From Pseudomonas sp. Irchel 3E13 (lineage in GTDB: Bacteria > Pseudomonadota > Gammaproteobacteria > Pseudomonadales > Pseudomonadaceae), in NCBI RefSeq assembly GCF_900187455.1, contig NZ_FYDX01000008.1, forward strand, positions 62,001-126,000: a stretch of 64,000 bases of DNA, read 5' to 3'. Below the pieces are notes generated by a model. It was not told where the DNA came from and did not search any database. It worked only from the letters and a program-made list of their open reading frames with translations. A program made the translations under genes and the position numbers. Of the stretch, positions 23,608-32,575 are shown in pieces (the stretch's first letter is position 1; every line of letters starts with the position of its first letter).

Positions 23608-25538
23608 TTGCCCGGGTGCTGGGCAACCTGTCGGTCGGCGCCAAGCTGTCGCTGGGTTTTGGCGTGGTGCTGTTATCGACCTTGGGTGTTGCCGCCACGG
23701 CGTTCTATGCCTTCGGCTTGCTCGAAGCGCGTGCCGAGAAGATGAACGACGTCGCGGCGGTGGAATCCTTGATGTTGCGCGCACAGGTTGCGGTCAAGGC
23801 GTTCGGCCTGGAGTTGGCGGAGGACGAAGCGAGCAAGGTTGCCAGCCTCACCGGGGAGCTTGTGGCGAAATTGGGGCAGTCCCAGGCGCAAACTGGCCAG
23901 GGCGACGCCATCGAGGCGGCGAATATTTTCCTCACCCAGTTCCAGCGTTACGCCCAGGCCCAGCGGGAAGCGCGGGAAGCGCGCCTGCGCATGCAGCAAC
24001 TGGCCCAGGTGGTGGGCGAGCGCTTCACCGTGGTGATGCTCGATCAACTCGATGCCGTCAACCTGCTCTCCGCGCAGGCGCAGCCGGCGGATTCGGTGCG
24101 CATGCTGCAACTCGAGCAGGCTTCCACCCTGCGCGACAAGCTGGCGAACCTGCGCGACAGCGAGCTCTATTTCACCCTGGAGGGCAGTACCGAGGTGCAT
24201 AACGCCTGGGAGGCCCGGGTCGTCGAATTGCGCTCGTATATGGAAAACCTCGAGCTTCGCCTGGAAGGCGCGGAGCGCGACTCGCTCGCCCAGGCAAGGG
24301 CGGCGCTGGCGGAATACAGTGCCGCGTTCAATGGCTACGCGGCGAGTCGCGAGCAAGCCAGCGACAGTCAGGCGGCGATGACGAGCGCGGCGCAAAAGGT
24401 CAGTGCATTGCTCGCAGACGTTCGCTCCGCTCAGGTGCAAGCCTCGCAGTCGATGAGCCAACGGGTAACGTTCCTGCTGGCGGCCATCATGCTCTTGGCA
24501 TTGGGCTTGGGTACCGGTGCCGGATTGCTGATTCGCCACCTGATTCTGCAGCCGCTGCGCCAGGCCGTTGACCTGACCCGACGGGTGGCCTCGGGTGATC
24601 TCAGCGCCCAGATCGATGCCGACGGGCGACGGGACGAACTCGGCCAGTTGCTCGGCAGCGTCGGGGTGATGCTCGACAGCCTGCGTGGGCTGATCGGCCG
24701 TATCGGTCACGGTGTCGGGCAACTGAACCAGGCGGCTGATGGCCTGGTGCAGGTGACCGATCGCACGCGTCAGGGTGTCGGCTCACAGTGTGAAGAAACG
24801 GAATTGGCCGCCACCGCGATGCAGCAGATGGCCGCCACCGCACAAGACGTTGCGCGCAGTACCAGCCAGACCCGCGATGCCGTCGAACAGGCCAACACCC
24901 AGGCGCGCAAAGGCGAGGAATTGGTGCGCCAGGCGACGTCCAAGATCGACCACCTGGAACGTGAGATGAGTGGCTGCACCGAAGCCATGGGCTTGCTGCT
25001 GGATGAGAGCGCGGCGATCGGCAAGGTTCTCGATGTGATCAGTGCCCTGGCCGGCCAGACCAACCTGTTGGCGCTCAACGCGGCGATAGAAGCAGCACGT
25101 GCCGGCGAAAATGGTCGCGGCTTCGCGGTGGTCGCGGACGAGGTCCGTAACCTGGCGCGGCGCACCCAGGCGTCAACCGATGACATTGCCACGATCATCC
25201 AGCAGTTGCGCACGGTCGCCGAGCAGGCAGCCAGCCGCTTGCGCGGCAGCCAGGCGCTGACGGGCGAAAGCGTGGTCCTGGCCGCCCAGGCGTCCAGTGC
25301 GCTGCAGGAAATTGCCGCAGCGGTATCGACCGTGGAACAGATGAGTCAGCAGATCGCCGCGGCAGCCGAGCAGCAAAGCACGGTGGCTGAGCAGGTCGGT
25401 CAAAGCATGCAGCGAGTGCGTTTGGTGGCTGAGCAAAGTACGGCTGCAAGTGGCTTGCTGGAATCATCGGTACGCGGACTGGAACAGGTGGGTGGCGCAC
25501 TTAACGCAGCCGTTGGAGGTTTTCGCACTGCCAGTTGA
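23604..25538 (+). CDS. Methyl-accepting chemotaxis protein
   Basis: This transmembrane chemoreceptor has about 644 residues. A first membrane helix (KLSLGFGVVLLSTLGVAA) is near residue 15. A helical periplasmic region of about 260 residues follows, long enough for a helical bimodular-type sensor. The second membrane helix (LAAIMLLALGLGTGAGLL) is near residue 300, with a HAMP linker after it. The cytoplasmic signalling hairpin has the tip NLLALNAAIEAARAGENGRG. No ATG fits; GTG 23604 gives the usual short cytoplasmic start, and earlier non-ATG starts are possible. The ligand may be a compound degraded here, in line with linkage to the uptake genes. Confidence 0.9.
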   Translation: MIARVLGNLSVGAKLSLGFGVVLLSTLGVAATAFYAFGLLEARAEKMNDVAAVESLMLRAQVAVKAFGLELAEDEASKVASLTGELVAKLGQSQAQTGQGDAIEAANIFLTQFQRYAQAQREAREARLRMQQLAQVVGERFTVVMLDQLDAVNLLSAQAQPADSVRMLQLEQASTLRDKLANLRDSELYFTLEGSTEVHNAWEARVVELRSYMENLELRLEGAERDSLAQARAALAEYSAAFNGYAASREQASDSQAAMTSAAQKVSALLADVRSAQVQASQSMSQRVTFLLAAIMLLALGLGTGAGLLIRHLILQPLRQAVDLTRRVASGDLSAQIDADGRRDELGQLLGSVGVMLDSLRGLIGRIGHGVGQLNQAADGLVQVTDRTRQGVGSQCEETELAATAMQQMAATAQDVARSTSQTRDAVEQANTQARKGEELVRQATSKIDHLEREMSGCTEAMGLLLDESAAIGKVLDVISALAGQTNLLALNAAIEAARAGENGRGFAVVADEVRNLARRTQASTDDIATIIQQLRTVAEQAASRLRGSQALTGESVVLAAQASSALQEIAAAVSTVEQMSQQIAAAAEQQSTVAEQVGQSMQRVRLVAEQSTAASGLLESSVRGLEQVGGALNAAVGGFRTAS

Positions 25539-25720
25539 AGTTGGCCAGTCTCTAAGTTACGGAACTTCAAAGTTGTCTGGATGACGCCATTCAAGTTCAA
25601 GTCTGACGCATAAGAATTCATGACGGCATTCTATGCCGAAACAGCAATGATGAAGCTTAGTACGGCGGCAAGTTCTGTCGGTTTATCTCTAAGCTAAGCG
25701 CACTAAGAGTGGAGGCAGAT
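25539..25720 (+). promoter_or_regulatory. aceE upstream region with repeats
   Basis: It contains a perfect inverted repeat TTGAAGTT (25535-25542) / AACTTCAA (25563-25570), and a direct repeat TCTCTAAG-T/C-TA at 25549-25559 and 25686-25696 (10 of 11 identical). The second copy lies 25 bases before the aceE start. They may be regulator sites; no T tract follows the inverted repeat, so a terminator is less likely. Confidence 0.4.
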
Positions 25721-28408
25721 ATGAGTTCGCTAAACGATAACGCCGTGGCCGGATCAATAGTGTCTGTGGACAGTGACCGGAATGAAACACAGGAATGGCT
25801 GGAGTCGTTGGAGGCTGTCGTGCGCGAGGGCGGTTCCGAGCGCGGTCAGTTCCTGCTTAAACAATTAGAGCAACACGCAAGAGCACTTGGCATTACCTCG
25901 CACGTGCACCCGTACTCGGCCTACCGGAACACAATTCCGATTGAAAGACAGGGCGCCTATCCCGGTGACCTTGCTGTCGAGGAACGGATTACTTCGATAA
26001 TCCGTTGGAATGCATTGGCCATGGTAGTGCGCGCAAACCAGGCCTACGGGGACCTGGGCGGGCATATTGCAAGTTATGCATCTGCCGCCGAAATATTCGA
26101 AGTCGGCTTTAACCACTTTTTCCGCGCACGTGATGAGAAACATGGCGGCGATCTGGTGTTTTACCAACCGCATTCGGCGCCCGGCGTTTATGCCCGCGCG
26201 TTTCTTGAAGGGCGCTTGTCGCAAGAGCAATTGGCCAACTATCGGCAAGAGGTCAGCGGCAATGGACTGAGTTCCTACCCGCACCCATGGTTGATGCCGG
26301 ACTTCTGGCAGTTCCCGACCGGCTCCATGGGTATTGGCCCGATCAGTGCGGTTTACCAGGCGCGTTATATGCGCTACCTCGAGAACCGCAACCTGGTCGA
26401 TACCGCCGAGCGCCATGTCTGGGGCGTATTCGGTGACGGTGAAATGGATGAGCCAGAGTCGATTGCCGGCCTCACCCTGGCCGCCCGGGAAAAGCTCGAT
26501 AACCTCACGTTTATCGTCAACTGCAACTTGCAGCGCCTGGACGGGCCGGTTCGCGGCAACGGCCAGGTCATCCAGGAACTGGAGGCGCTGTTTACCGGCG
26601 CCGGCTGGAATGTGATCAAGGTGATCTGGGGCTCCGATTGGGACCCGCTGTTCGCCCGCGACAGTAACAACGCCCTGCTGCAACGCTTCGCGCAAACCGT
26701 CGATGGCCAATACCAGACCCTCGGTTCCAAGGACGGCGCCTACAACCTGCTGCACTTCTTCCAGCAGGACCCGGAGATCCAGGCGCTGGTCTCGCACATG
26801 TCCGATGCCGACATCGATGCCCTCAAGCGTGGCGGGCACGACTTCCGCAAGCTGTATGCCGCGTTCGCGGCGGCCAAGGCGCACAAGGGCCGGCCGACCG
26901 TGATCCTGGCGAAAACCAAGAAGGGCTACGGCATGGGCGGCGCCGGCGAGTCGCGGATGACCTCGCACCAGGCCAAGAAACTGGATATCGATGCGCTCAA
27001 GGCGTTCCGCGATCGCTTTGCCTTGCCGTTGTCGGACGACGACGTGGCGCAGTTGCGCTTCTATCGCCCGGCCGAGGACAGCCAGGAAATGCGCTACCTG
27101 CAATCGCGCCGGACCGCATTGGGCGGCTACATGCCGGCGCGGCAGAAAGGCGATGAGCCGATCGCCGTGCCGGCCCTGGCCGATTACGCGCGGTTTGCCT
27201 TCGAAGCCGACGGCAAGGAAATGTCCACCACCATGGCGGTGGTCCGCATGCTCGGCGGCCTGCTCAAGGACAAGGCCCTGGGCCCACGCATCGTGCCGAT
27301 CGTTGCTGACGAAGCACGCACCTTCGGCATGGCCAACCTGTTCCGCCAGATCGGTATCTACTCGCCGCAGGGGCAACTGTACGAACCGGAAGATGCGGGT
27401 TCCATGCTGTATTACCGCGAAGCCAAGGACGGTCAGTTGCTGGAGGAGGGCATTACCGAGGCCGGTGCCCTGTCTTCCTGGGTCGCGGCGGCGACGTCTT
27501 ACAGCGCCCACGGCAAACCGATGCTGCCGTTCTACATCTACTACTCGATGTTCGGTTTCCAGCGGGTCGGCGACCTGATCTGGGCCGCGGCCGACCAGCG
27601 TGCCCGCGGCTTCCTGCTGGGCGCAACGGCCGGGCGGACCACCCTCGGCGGCGAAGGGCTGCAACACCAGGACGGCAGCAGTCATGTGGTGGCGGCCACG
27701 GTACCCAACTGCCGCGCCTATGACCCGGCGTTCGCCGGCGAGCTGGCGGTGATCGTCGACCACGGCATGCGCCAGATGATGGAGCGCGGTGTCGACGAGT
27801 TCTACTACATCACCGTGATGAACGAAAACTACGCCCAGCCTTCGCTACCGGCGGGCGTCGAGGATCAGGTCATTCGCGGCATGTACCGCTGTGCAACGAC
27901 CGACGCAGCGTCGTCGCGCGGCATTGTGCGGCTACTGGGCAGCGGCACGATCCTGCGTGAAGTGATCGCCGCCGCCGAGTTGCTGGCGACGGACTGGCAG
28001 GTGTCCAGCGAGGTGTGGAGCGTGACCAGTTTCAGCGAGCTGGCCCGTGAAGCGCGGAGCGTCGAGCGGCACAACCGGCTCAACCCCGCTGAACCCGAGC
28101 AGGTCAGCCACCTGTGTGCCTCCCTCGCTGGCAACGCCCCGGTGGTTGCGGCCACCGACTATGTGCGCGCCTGGCCGCAACTGATCGCCGGTTACGTCGA
28201 TGCGCGCTTCGTCGTGTTGGGCACCGACGGTTTTGGCCGTAGCGATACCCGCGCCGCCCTGCGCCGCTTCTTCGAAGTGGATCGGCATCAGGTGGTGCTC
28301 GCCGCGCTGGACGGGCTGGTGCGTGACGGCACGCTGCCGCGCCAGGTGTTGGCCGAGGCCGTTGAGCGCTACGGCTTGAGCGATCGTCCGGCGCCGTGGA
28401 CTTGCTGA
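25721..28408 (+). CDS. aceE: Pyruvate dehydrogenase E1 component (homodimeric type)
   Basis: E1 decarboxylates pyruvate with thiamine diphosphate and acetylates the lipoyl arm of E2. The 895-residue length is that of the homodimeric AceE family. The TPP-binding motif begins at GDGEMDEPES and ends with the Asn in FIVNCNLQ; HPWLMPDFWQFPTGSMG and EGLQHQDGSSH are characteristic AceE stretches. ATG 25721 has GGAGG five bases upstream. It is followed by aceF and a lipoyl-bearing lpd gene, a full PDH set. The location in a catabolic island, beside a pyruvate-releasing lyase module, suggests a dedicated copy rather than the housekeeping enzyme (inference). Confidence 0.96.
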   Translation: MSSLNDNAVAGSIVSVDSDRNETQEWLESLEAVVREGGSERGQFLLKQLEQHARALGITSHVHPYSAYRNTIPIERQGAYPGDLAVEERITSIIRWNALAMVVRANQAYGDLGGHIASYASAAEIFEVGFNHFFRARDEKHGGDLVFYQPHSAPGVYARAFLEGRLSQEQLANYRQEVSGNGLSSYPHPWLMPDFWQFPTGSMGIGPISAVYQARYMRYLENRNLVDTAERHVWGVFGDGEMDEPESIAGLTLAAREKLDNLTFIVNCNLQRLDGPVRGNGQVIQELEALFTGAGWNVIKVIWGSDWDPLFARDSNNALLQRFAQTVDGQYQTLGSKDGAYNLLHFFQQDPEIQALVSHMSDADIDALKRGGHDFRKLYAAFAAAKAHKGRPTVILAKTKKGYGMGGAGESRMTSHQAKKLDIDALKAFRDRFALPLSDDDVAQLRFYRPAEDSQEMRYLQSRRTALGGYMPARQKGDEPIAVPALADYARFAFEADGKEMSTTMAVVRMLGGLLKDKALGPRIVPIVADEARTFGMANLFRQIGIYSPQGQLYEPEDAGSMLYYREAKDGQLLEEGITEAGALSSWVAAATSYSAHGKPMLPFYIYYSMFGFQRVGDLIWAAADQRARGFLLGATAGRTTLGGEGLQHQDGSSHVVAATVPNCRAYDPAFAGELAVIVDHGMRQMMERGVDEFYYITVMNENYAQPSLPAGVEDQVIRGMYRCATTDAASSRGIVRLLGSGTILREVIAAAELLATDWQVSSEVWSVTSFSELAREARSVERHNRLNPAEPEQVSHLCASLAGNAPVVAATDYVRAWPQLIAGYVDARFVVLGTDGFGRSDTRAALRRFFEVDRHQVVLAALDGLVRDGTLPRQVLAEAVERYGLSDRPAPWTC

Positions 28409-28446
28409 CGGCTTCGCTCTTCGCATGCGCTCGATGAGCGCTCCCT

Positions 28447-28468
28447 CCGTTCCATGCAGGTGGAACGG
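28447..28468 (+). other. Intercistronic hairpin between aceE and aceF
   Basis: A perfect 8-bp stem CCGTTCCA / TGGAACGG with a six-base loop lies in the 85-base gap. No T tract follows. It may stabilise or process the polycistronic message and adjust E1:E2 stoichiometry. Confidence 0.6.
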
Positions 28469-28493
28469 ACCCCTTTCCTGACGGCGTTTAGTC

Positions 28494-29795
28494 ATGAGTG
28501 AAATCAGAGAAATTCAGGTCCCTGACATCGGGGACTTCAAAGACCTCCCGGTGATCGATGTATTGGTGAAACCGGGCGATACCGTGGCGTTCGATGACCC
28601 CTTGCTGACCCTGGAGTCGGACAAGGCATCCATGGACGTACCGAGCCCGGCTGCCGGCACCGTGGTGTCGATCAGCCTCAAGGTGGGTGATCGGGTATCC
28701 AGGGGCAGTGCCATGCTCACCTTGCAGATGGCCGCAAATGAAGCGCCAGTTGCGCCGGCAAGCAGTGCCCCGGCTGTGCCTGCGCCGGCACCTGTAGCCG
28801 CAATACCCGCTGCGCCCGTAGCGCCCGTTGCCGCCGTGCCTGCGCCGGCAGTGACCACCCTCGGCGTGAAGCCTCATGCCAGTCCATCGGTTCGCGGTTA
28901 TGCGCGCAAATTGGGTGTGGATGTCACGCGGGTAGCGGCTACCGGCAAGGGCGGGCGAATCCTGCGCGAGGATGTCGAGCGCTTCATCAAGGACGCTCTG
29001 GTTCGCCTGGAAAGCGCTGTTGCCTCGGGTTCGAGCGGCGGCGGGAGCGGGCTCGACCTGTTGCCATGGCCGAACGTCGACTTCTCCAGGTTCGGCGCCA
29101 TCGAGAAGGTCGCGCTGTCGCGGATCAAGAAGATCTCCGGCGCCAACCTGGCGCGCAACTGGGTAATGATCCCCCACGTCACCAACAACGAAGAGGCCGA
29201 CATCACCGGGCTCGAAGCGTTTCGTGTGCAGCTCAACGCGGAAGGCGGCAAGGAGGCGATCAAGTACACCTTGCTGGCGTTCCTCATCAAGGCCGCGGTC
29301 GCAACGCTGAAAGCCTTCCCGCAGTTCAACAGTTCACTGGGTAATGAAGACGGTGAGCCGGTCCTGGTGCTCAAGCACTACTACCACATCGGTTTTGCGG
29401 CCGACACGCCGAACGGGCTGGTGGTGCCGGTGATTCGCGATGCCGACCAGAAAGGCATTGGCCAGATCGCCGTCGAATGCGGCGAGCTGGCTAGAAAAGC
29501 CCGCGACGGCAAGTTGGGCCCCGCCGACATGACCGGCGGCACCTTTACCGTTTCCAGCCTCGGCGGCATTGGCGGCACCGGCTTCAGCCCGATCATCAAC
29601 GCGCCGGAAGTGGCCATTCTCGGAGTCACCCGCTCGCAAATGAAGCCGGTCTGGGATGGCAGCGGTTTTGCGCCGCGGCTGATCTTGCCGATGGCGTTGT
29701 CCTGGGATCACCGCGTGGTGGATGGCGCTGCCGCGGCACGTTTCCTTCAGCACCTGGCGGCTCTGCTGGCTGATTTCCGTCGGATTACGCTTTGA
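28494..29795 (+). CDS. aceF: Pyruvate dehydrogenase E2, dihydrolipoamide acetyltransferase
   Basis: E2 transfers the acetyl group to CoA and forms the core of the complex. The order is a single lipoyl domain (residues 1-75, lipoylated Lys in ESDKASMDV), an Ala/Pro hinge to about residue 120, the peripheral-subunit-binding domain (SPSVRGYARKLGVD to REDVERF) and the catalytic domain ending with SWDHRVVDGAAAARF, which has the active-site His and Asp. At 433 residues it is shorter than typical Pseudomonas AceF proteins of about 540 residues, because it has one lipoyl domain only. The next gene supplies a further lipoyl domain on E3. Confidence 0.96.
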   Translation: MSEIREIQVPDIGDFKDLPVIDVLVKPGDTVAFDDPLLTLESDKASMDVPSPAAGTVVSISLKVGDRVSRGSAMLTLQMAANEAPVAPASSAPAVPAPAPVAAIPAAPVAPVAAVPAPAVTTLGVKPHASPSVRGYARKLGVDVTRVAATGKGGRILREDVERFIKDALVRLESAVASGSSGGGSGLDLLPWPNVDFSRFGAIEKVALSRIKKISGANLARNWVMIPHVTNNEEADITGLEAFRVQLNAEGGKEAIKYTLLAFLIKAAVATLKAFPQFNSSLGNEDGEPVLVLKHYYHIGFAADTPNGLVVPVIRDADQKGIGQIAVECGELARKARDGKLGPADMTGGTFTVSSLGGIGGTGFSPIINAPEVAILGVTRSQMKPVWDGSGFAPRLILPMALSWDHRVVDGAAAARFLQHLAALLADFRRITL

Positions 29796-29805
29796 GGGGC
29801 TGCTC

Positions 29806-31560
29806 ATGAGTCAGGTGATAGAAGTACTGATGCCGGCTATCGGTGATGCGGCCGCCATGCCGGTGATCGAGGTGTTGGTCAAGGTTGGCGATGTGCTGAA
29901 CGTCAACGATCCGGTCTGTGTGCTGGAGTCCGACAAGGCAACGATGGATGTGCCGGCGTCGGCGGCCGGTGTGGTCAAGGACGTGCGAATAGCGGTCGGC
30001 GACAAGGTGGCCGAGGGCACGCTGTTGTTGATACTGGAAACCGAACAAGGCGCCGCGCCGCTTGCGCCGGTCGCGGCTCCGTCGCCAGCCTGTGCGGGTA
30101 GGGCAGACCTGGAATGCGATGTGCTGGTCCTCGGCGGCGGGCCCGGCGGTTACTCCGCCGCGTTCCGTTCGGCGGATCTTGGGCAGAAAACCATCGTGGT
30201 CGAGCGCTATGCCTCGCTGGGCGGGGTATGCCTGAATGTCGGCTGCATTCCCTCCAAGGCCTTGCTGCATATCGCGTCGGTGATGGAGGAGGTCCCCCAC
30301 CTAAAAGCCCTGGGTGTCGGCTTTGCCGATCCGGCCGTCGATCTCGACAAGCTGCGGGCGCACAAGGAATCGGTGGTCAACAAGCTCACCTCCGGGCTCG
30401 CGGGCATGGCCAAGGCGCGCAAGGTCGAGGTGGTGCGTGGCGTGGGGCGCTTCCTCGATCCACACCATCTTGAGGTTGCAGTTGTTTCCGGCGCCGGCCG
30501 TGAGCAGACCGGCGAAAAGCGGGTCATCCGCTTCAAGCAGTGCGTGATCGCCGCCGGCAGCCAGCCGGTGAAGCTGCCGTTCATGCCTGACGATCCGCGC
30601 ATCGTCGACTCCACCGGGGCGCTGCAACTGCGGGCCGTGCCCAAGCGCATGCTGGTGGTGGGCGGCGGGATTATCGGGCTGGAGATGGCGACGGTCTACT
30701 CGGCACTGGGCGCGCGTATCGACGTGGTCGAAATGCTCGACGGCCTGATGCAAGGGCCTGATCGCGATCTGGTGAAGGTCTGGGAAAAGTACAACAGCCA
30801 CCGTTTCGACAACGTCATGTTGAACACCCGCACGGCCAGCGCCGAGGCGACCGAGCAGGGCATCCGGGTCATCTTCGAAGGTGAAAAGGCCCCCGCGCAA
30901 GCCCAGTGCTACGACCTGGTCCTGGTGGCCGTGGGACGCAGGCCCAATGGCGACCAGATCGATGCCGACAAGGCGGGTGTCGTCGTCGGCGAGCGCGGCT
31001 TCATCGCCGTGGACAAGCAACTGCGCACCAACGTGCCGCATATCTTCGCGATTGGCGACATCGTTGGCCAACCGATGCTGGCGCACAAAGCGGTTCACGA
31101 GGGCCATGTCGCTGCTGAAGTGGCGGCAGGCGAGGCGCAAAACAACCCTGACCTTGCACGCAGCGTCTTCGATGCCTTGCAGATTCCGGGCGTTGCCTAC
31201 ACCAATCCGGAAGTAGCCTGGGCCGGCATCACCCAGCAGGAAGCCAAGGCCAAAGGCCTCAGCGTTGAAACGGCGGTGTTCCCGTGGGCCGCGTCAGGAC
31301 GGGCGATTGCCAACGGCCGCGATGAAGGCTTCACCAAGTTGCTGTTCGACACCGAGACGCGCCGTGTGGTGGGCGGCGGCATCGTCGGCACCGGGGCGGG
31401 CGACCTGATCAGCGAGGTGTGCCTGGCCATCGAGATGGGCGCCGATGCCGTGGATATCGGCAAGACCATCCACCCCCATCCGACCCTCGGCGAGACCGTC
31501 GGCATGGCGGCGGAAGTCGCCCATGGCACGTGTACCGACCTGCCCGCTGCGCGGCGCTGA
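29806..31560 (+). CDS. lpd: Dihydrolipoamide dehydrogenase E3 with N-terminal lipoyl domain
   Basis: E3 reoxidises the dihydrolipoyl arm using FAD and NAD. Here, in 584 residues, an N-terminal lipoyl domain (lipoyl Lys in ESDKATMDV, residues 1-78) is joined by an Ala/Pro linker to the flavoprotein: FAD loop LGGGPGGYSAAF, redox disulfide GVCLNVGCIPSK, NAD loop VVGGGIIGLEMA and interface HPHPTLGETVG with the catalytic His-Glu. Plain Lpd is about 470 residues. GAGGGG precedes ATG 29806, 10 bases after aceF. The fused form is known mainly from other bacterial groups such as betaproteobacteria and Neisseria, which hints at acquisition of the set by transfer. Confidence 0.96.
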   Translation: MSQVIEVLMPAIGDAAAMPVIEVLVKVGDVLNVNDPVCVLESDKATMDVPASAAGVVKDVRIAVGDKVAEGTLLLILETEQGAAPLAPVAAPSPACAGRADLECDVLVLGGGPGGYSAAFRSADLGQKTIVVERYASLGGVCLNVGCIPSKALLHIASVMEEVPHLKALGVGFADPAVDLDKLRAHKESVVNKLTSGLAGMAKARKVEVVRGVGRFLDPHHLEVAVVSGAGREQTGEKRVIRFKQCVIAAGSQPVKLPFMPDDPRIVDSTGALQLRAVPKRMLVVGGGIIGLEMATVYSALGARIDVVEMLDGLMQGPDRDLVKVWEKYNSHRFDNVMLNTRTASAEATEQGIRVIFEGEKAPAQAQCYDLVLVAVGRRPNGDQIDADKAGVVVGERGFIAVDKQLRTNVPHIFAIGDIVGQPMLAHKAVHEGHVAAEVAAGEAQNNPDLARSVFDALQIPGVAYTNPEVAWAGITQQEAKAKGLSVETAVFPWAASGRAIANGRDEGFTKLLFDTETRRVVGGGIVGTGAGDLISEVCLAIEMGADAVDIGKTIHPHPTLGETVGMAAEVAHGTCTDLPAARR

Positions 31561-31604
31561 AGTCTGGATCACGCATAACAAGACACGCGACGGAGGAGAC
31601 AACC

Positions 31605-32477
31605 ATGAATGGCTGCACTGAAGCGACTCGCGACGAGCAACCTGCGCTGAATCTGACCCAATGGCTGGGCCGCGAGGAGCGGCGCACCGATCGTATCGAT
31701 GAGCGCATTGCCCAGGCGTTGGCCGCCACACTGGACCTCGATCCCGACGGCTTTGCAACCGGTGCCGAGTTACCGCCGCTGTGGCACTGGGTGTATTTCA
31801 CGCCCAAGGCCCGACGCAGCGAAATCGGTGTCGATGGCCACCCGCAGCGGGGCGGCTTCCTGCCGCCGATAGCACTGCCCAACCGCATGTGGGCGGGCGG
31901 CCGGCTGACGTTCATTCAGCCTCTGCGGGTTGGCGAGGCGGTCGAGCGGACTTCGCGTATCGCCCGCTGCGAGCGCAAGAGCGGGCGCAATGGCGAGCTG
32001 GTGTTTGTCACCGTGGAGCACTCGATCACCGGCGAGCGCGGCCTGTGCCTGGTTGAAGAACAAGACATCGTCTATCGCCAGCCGACCGTGGGCACCACGG
32101 CACTTGCCGGGGCACCGGTCGAAGGTTGCGCGGAGTTTGGCGGGCGTATCCAGCCCGATCCGGTGTTGCTGTTTCGCTATTCGGCGCTGACGTTCAACGG
32201 CCATCGCATCCACTACGACCAGCCCTATACGACCGCGGAAGAAGGCTATCCCGGCCTGGTCGTGCATGGTCCGCTGGCCGCCACCCTGCTGCTCGAAGCG
32301 TTCCGCGCCGCCCATCCCGCCAAGCGCGTGCGCCAGTTTGCGTTCAGGGCGGTCGGCCCGCTGTTCGCGACCACGGCGTTCGATCTGTGCGGTGAACTCA
32401 CCGGCCCGGACAGCGCAGCATTGTGGACCGACTGCGATGGCCGCCTTTCGATGAAGGCTGACCTCAGCTTCGACTGA
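31605..32477 (+). CDS. ich: Itaconyl/mesaconyl-CoA hydratase-like protein (MaoC/FAS1-dehydratase type)
   Basis: This 290-residue double-hotdog hydratase resembles Ich and mesaconyl-C4-CoA hydratase. The N-terminal half has WHWVYFTP and the tract GGFLPPIALPNRMWAGG; the C-terminal half carries the hydratase signature FRYSALTFNGHRIHYDQPY (with Asn, His and Asp) and YPGLVVHGPLAATLLLEAF. Ich hydrates itaconyl-CoA to citramalyl-CoA. GGAGGA sits eight bases before ATG 31605. The next three genes (acyl-CoA dehydrogenase, class III CoA-transferase, CitE-like lyase) complete the known Pseudomonas itaconate set, which is the main reason for the name; a mesaconyl-CoA role is the alternative. Confidence 0.78.
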   Translation: MNGCTEATRDEQPALNLTQWLGREERRTDRIDERIAQALAATLDLDPDGFATGAELPPLWHWVYFTPKARRSEIGVDGHPQRGGFLPPIALPNRMWAGGRLTFIQPLRVGEAVERTSRIARCERKSGRNGELVFVTVEHSITGERGLCLVEEQDIVYRQPTVGTTALAGAPVEGCAEFGGRIQPDPVLLFRYSALTFNGHRIHYDQPYTTAEEGYPGLVVHGPLAATLLLEAFRAAHPAKRVRQFAFRAVGPLFATTAFDLCGELTGPDSAALWTDCDGRLSMKADLSFD

Positions 32478-32506
32478 TCCGCCAAACCCACCCCGAATTT
32501 CAAGCC

Positions 32507-32527
32507 GGCGCCCTGTACAGGAGCGCC
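32507..32527 (+). other. Intergenic hairpin before the acyl-CoA dehydrogenase
   Basis: GGCGC / GCGCC arms enclose the self-complementary CCTGTACAGG with one mismatch. No T tract follows. It lies between the hydratase and dehydrogenase genes and may affect message processing. Confidence 0.4.
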
Positions 32528-32575
32528 AAGGGCGTCGCCTTGCCGCGATCCCTCAAAACACGACAGGAAACCACC

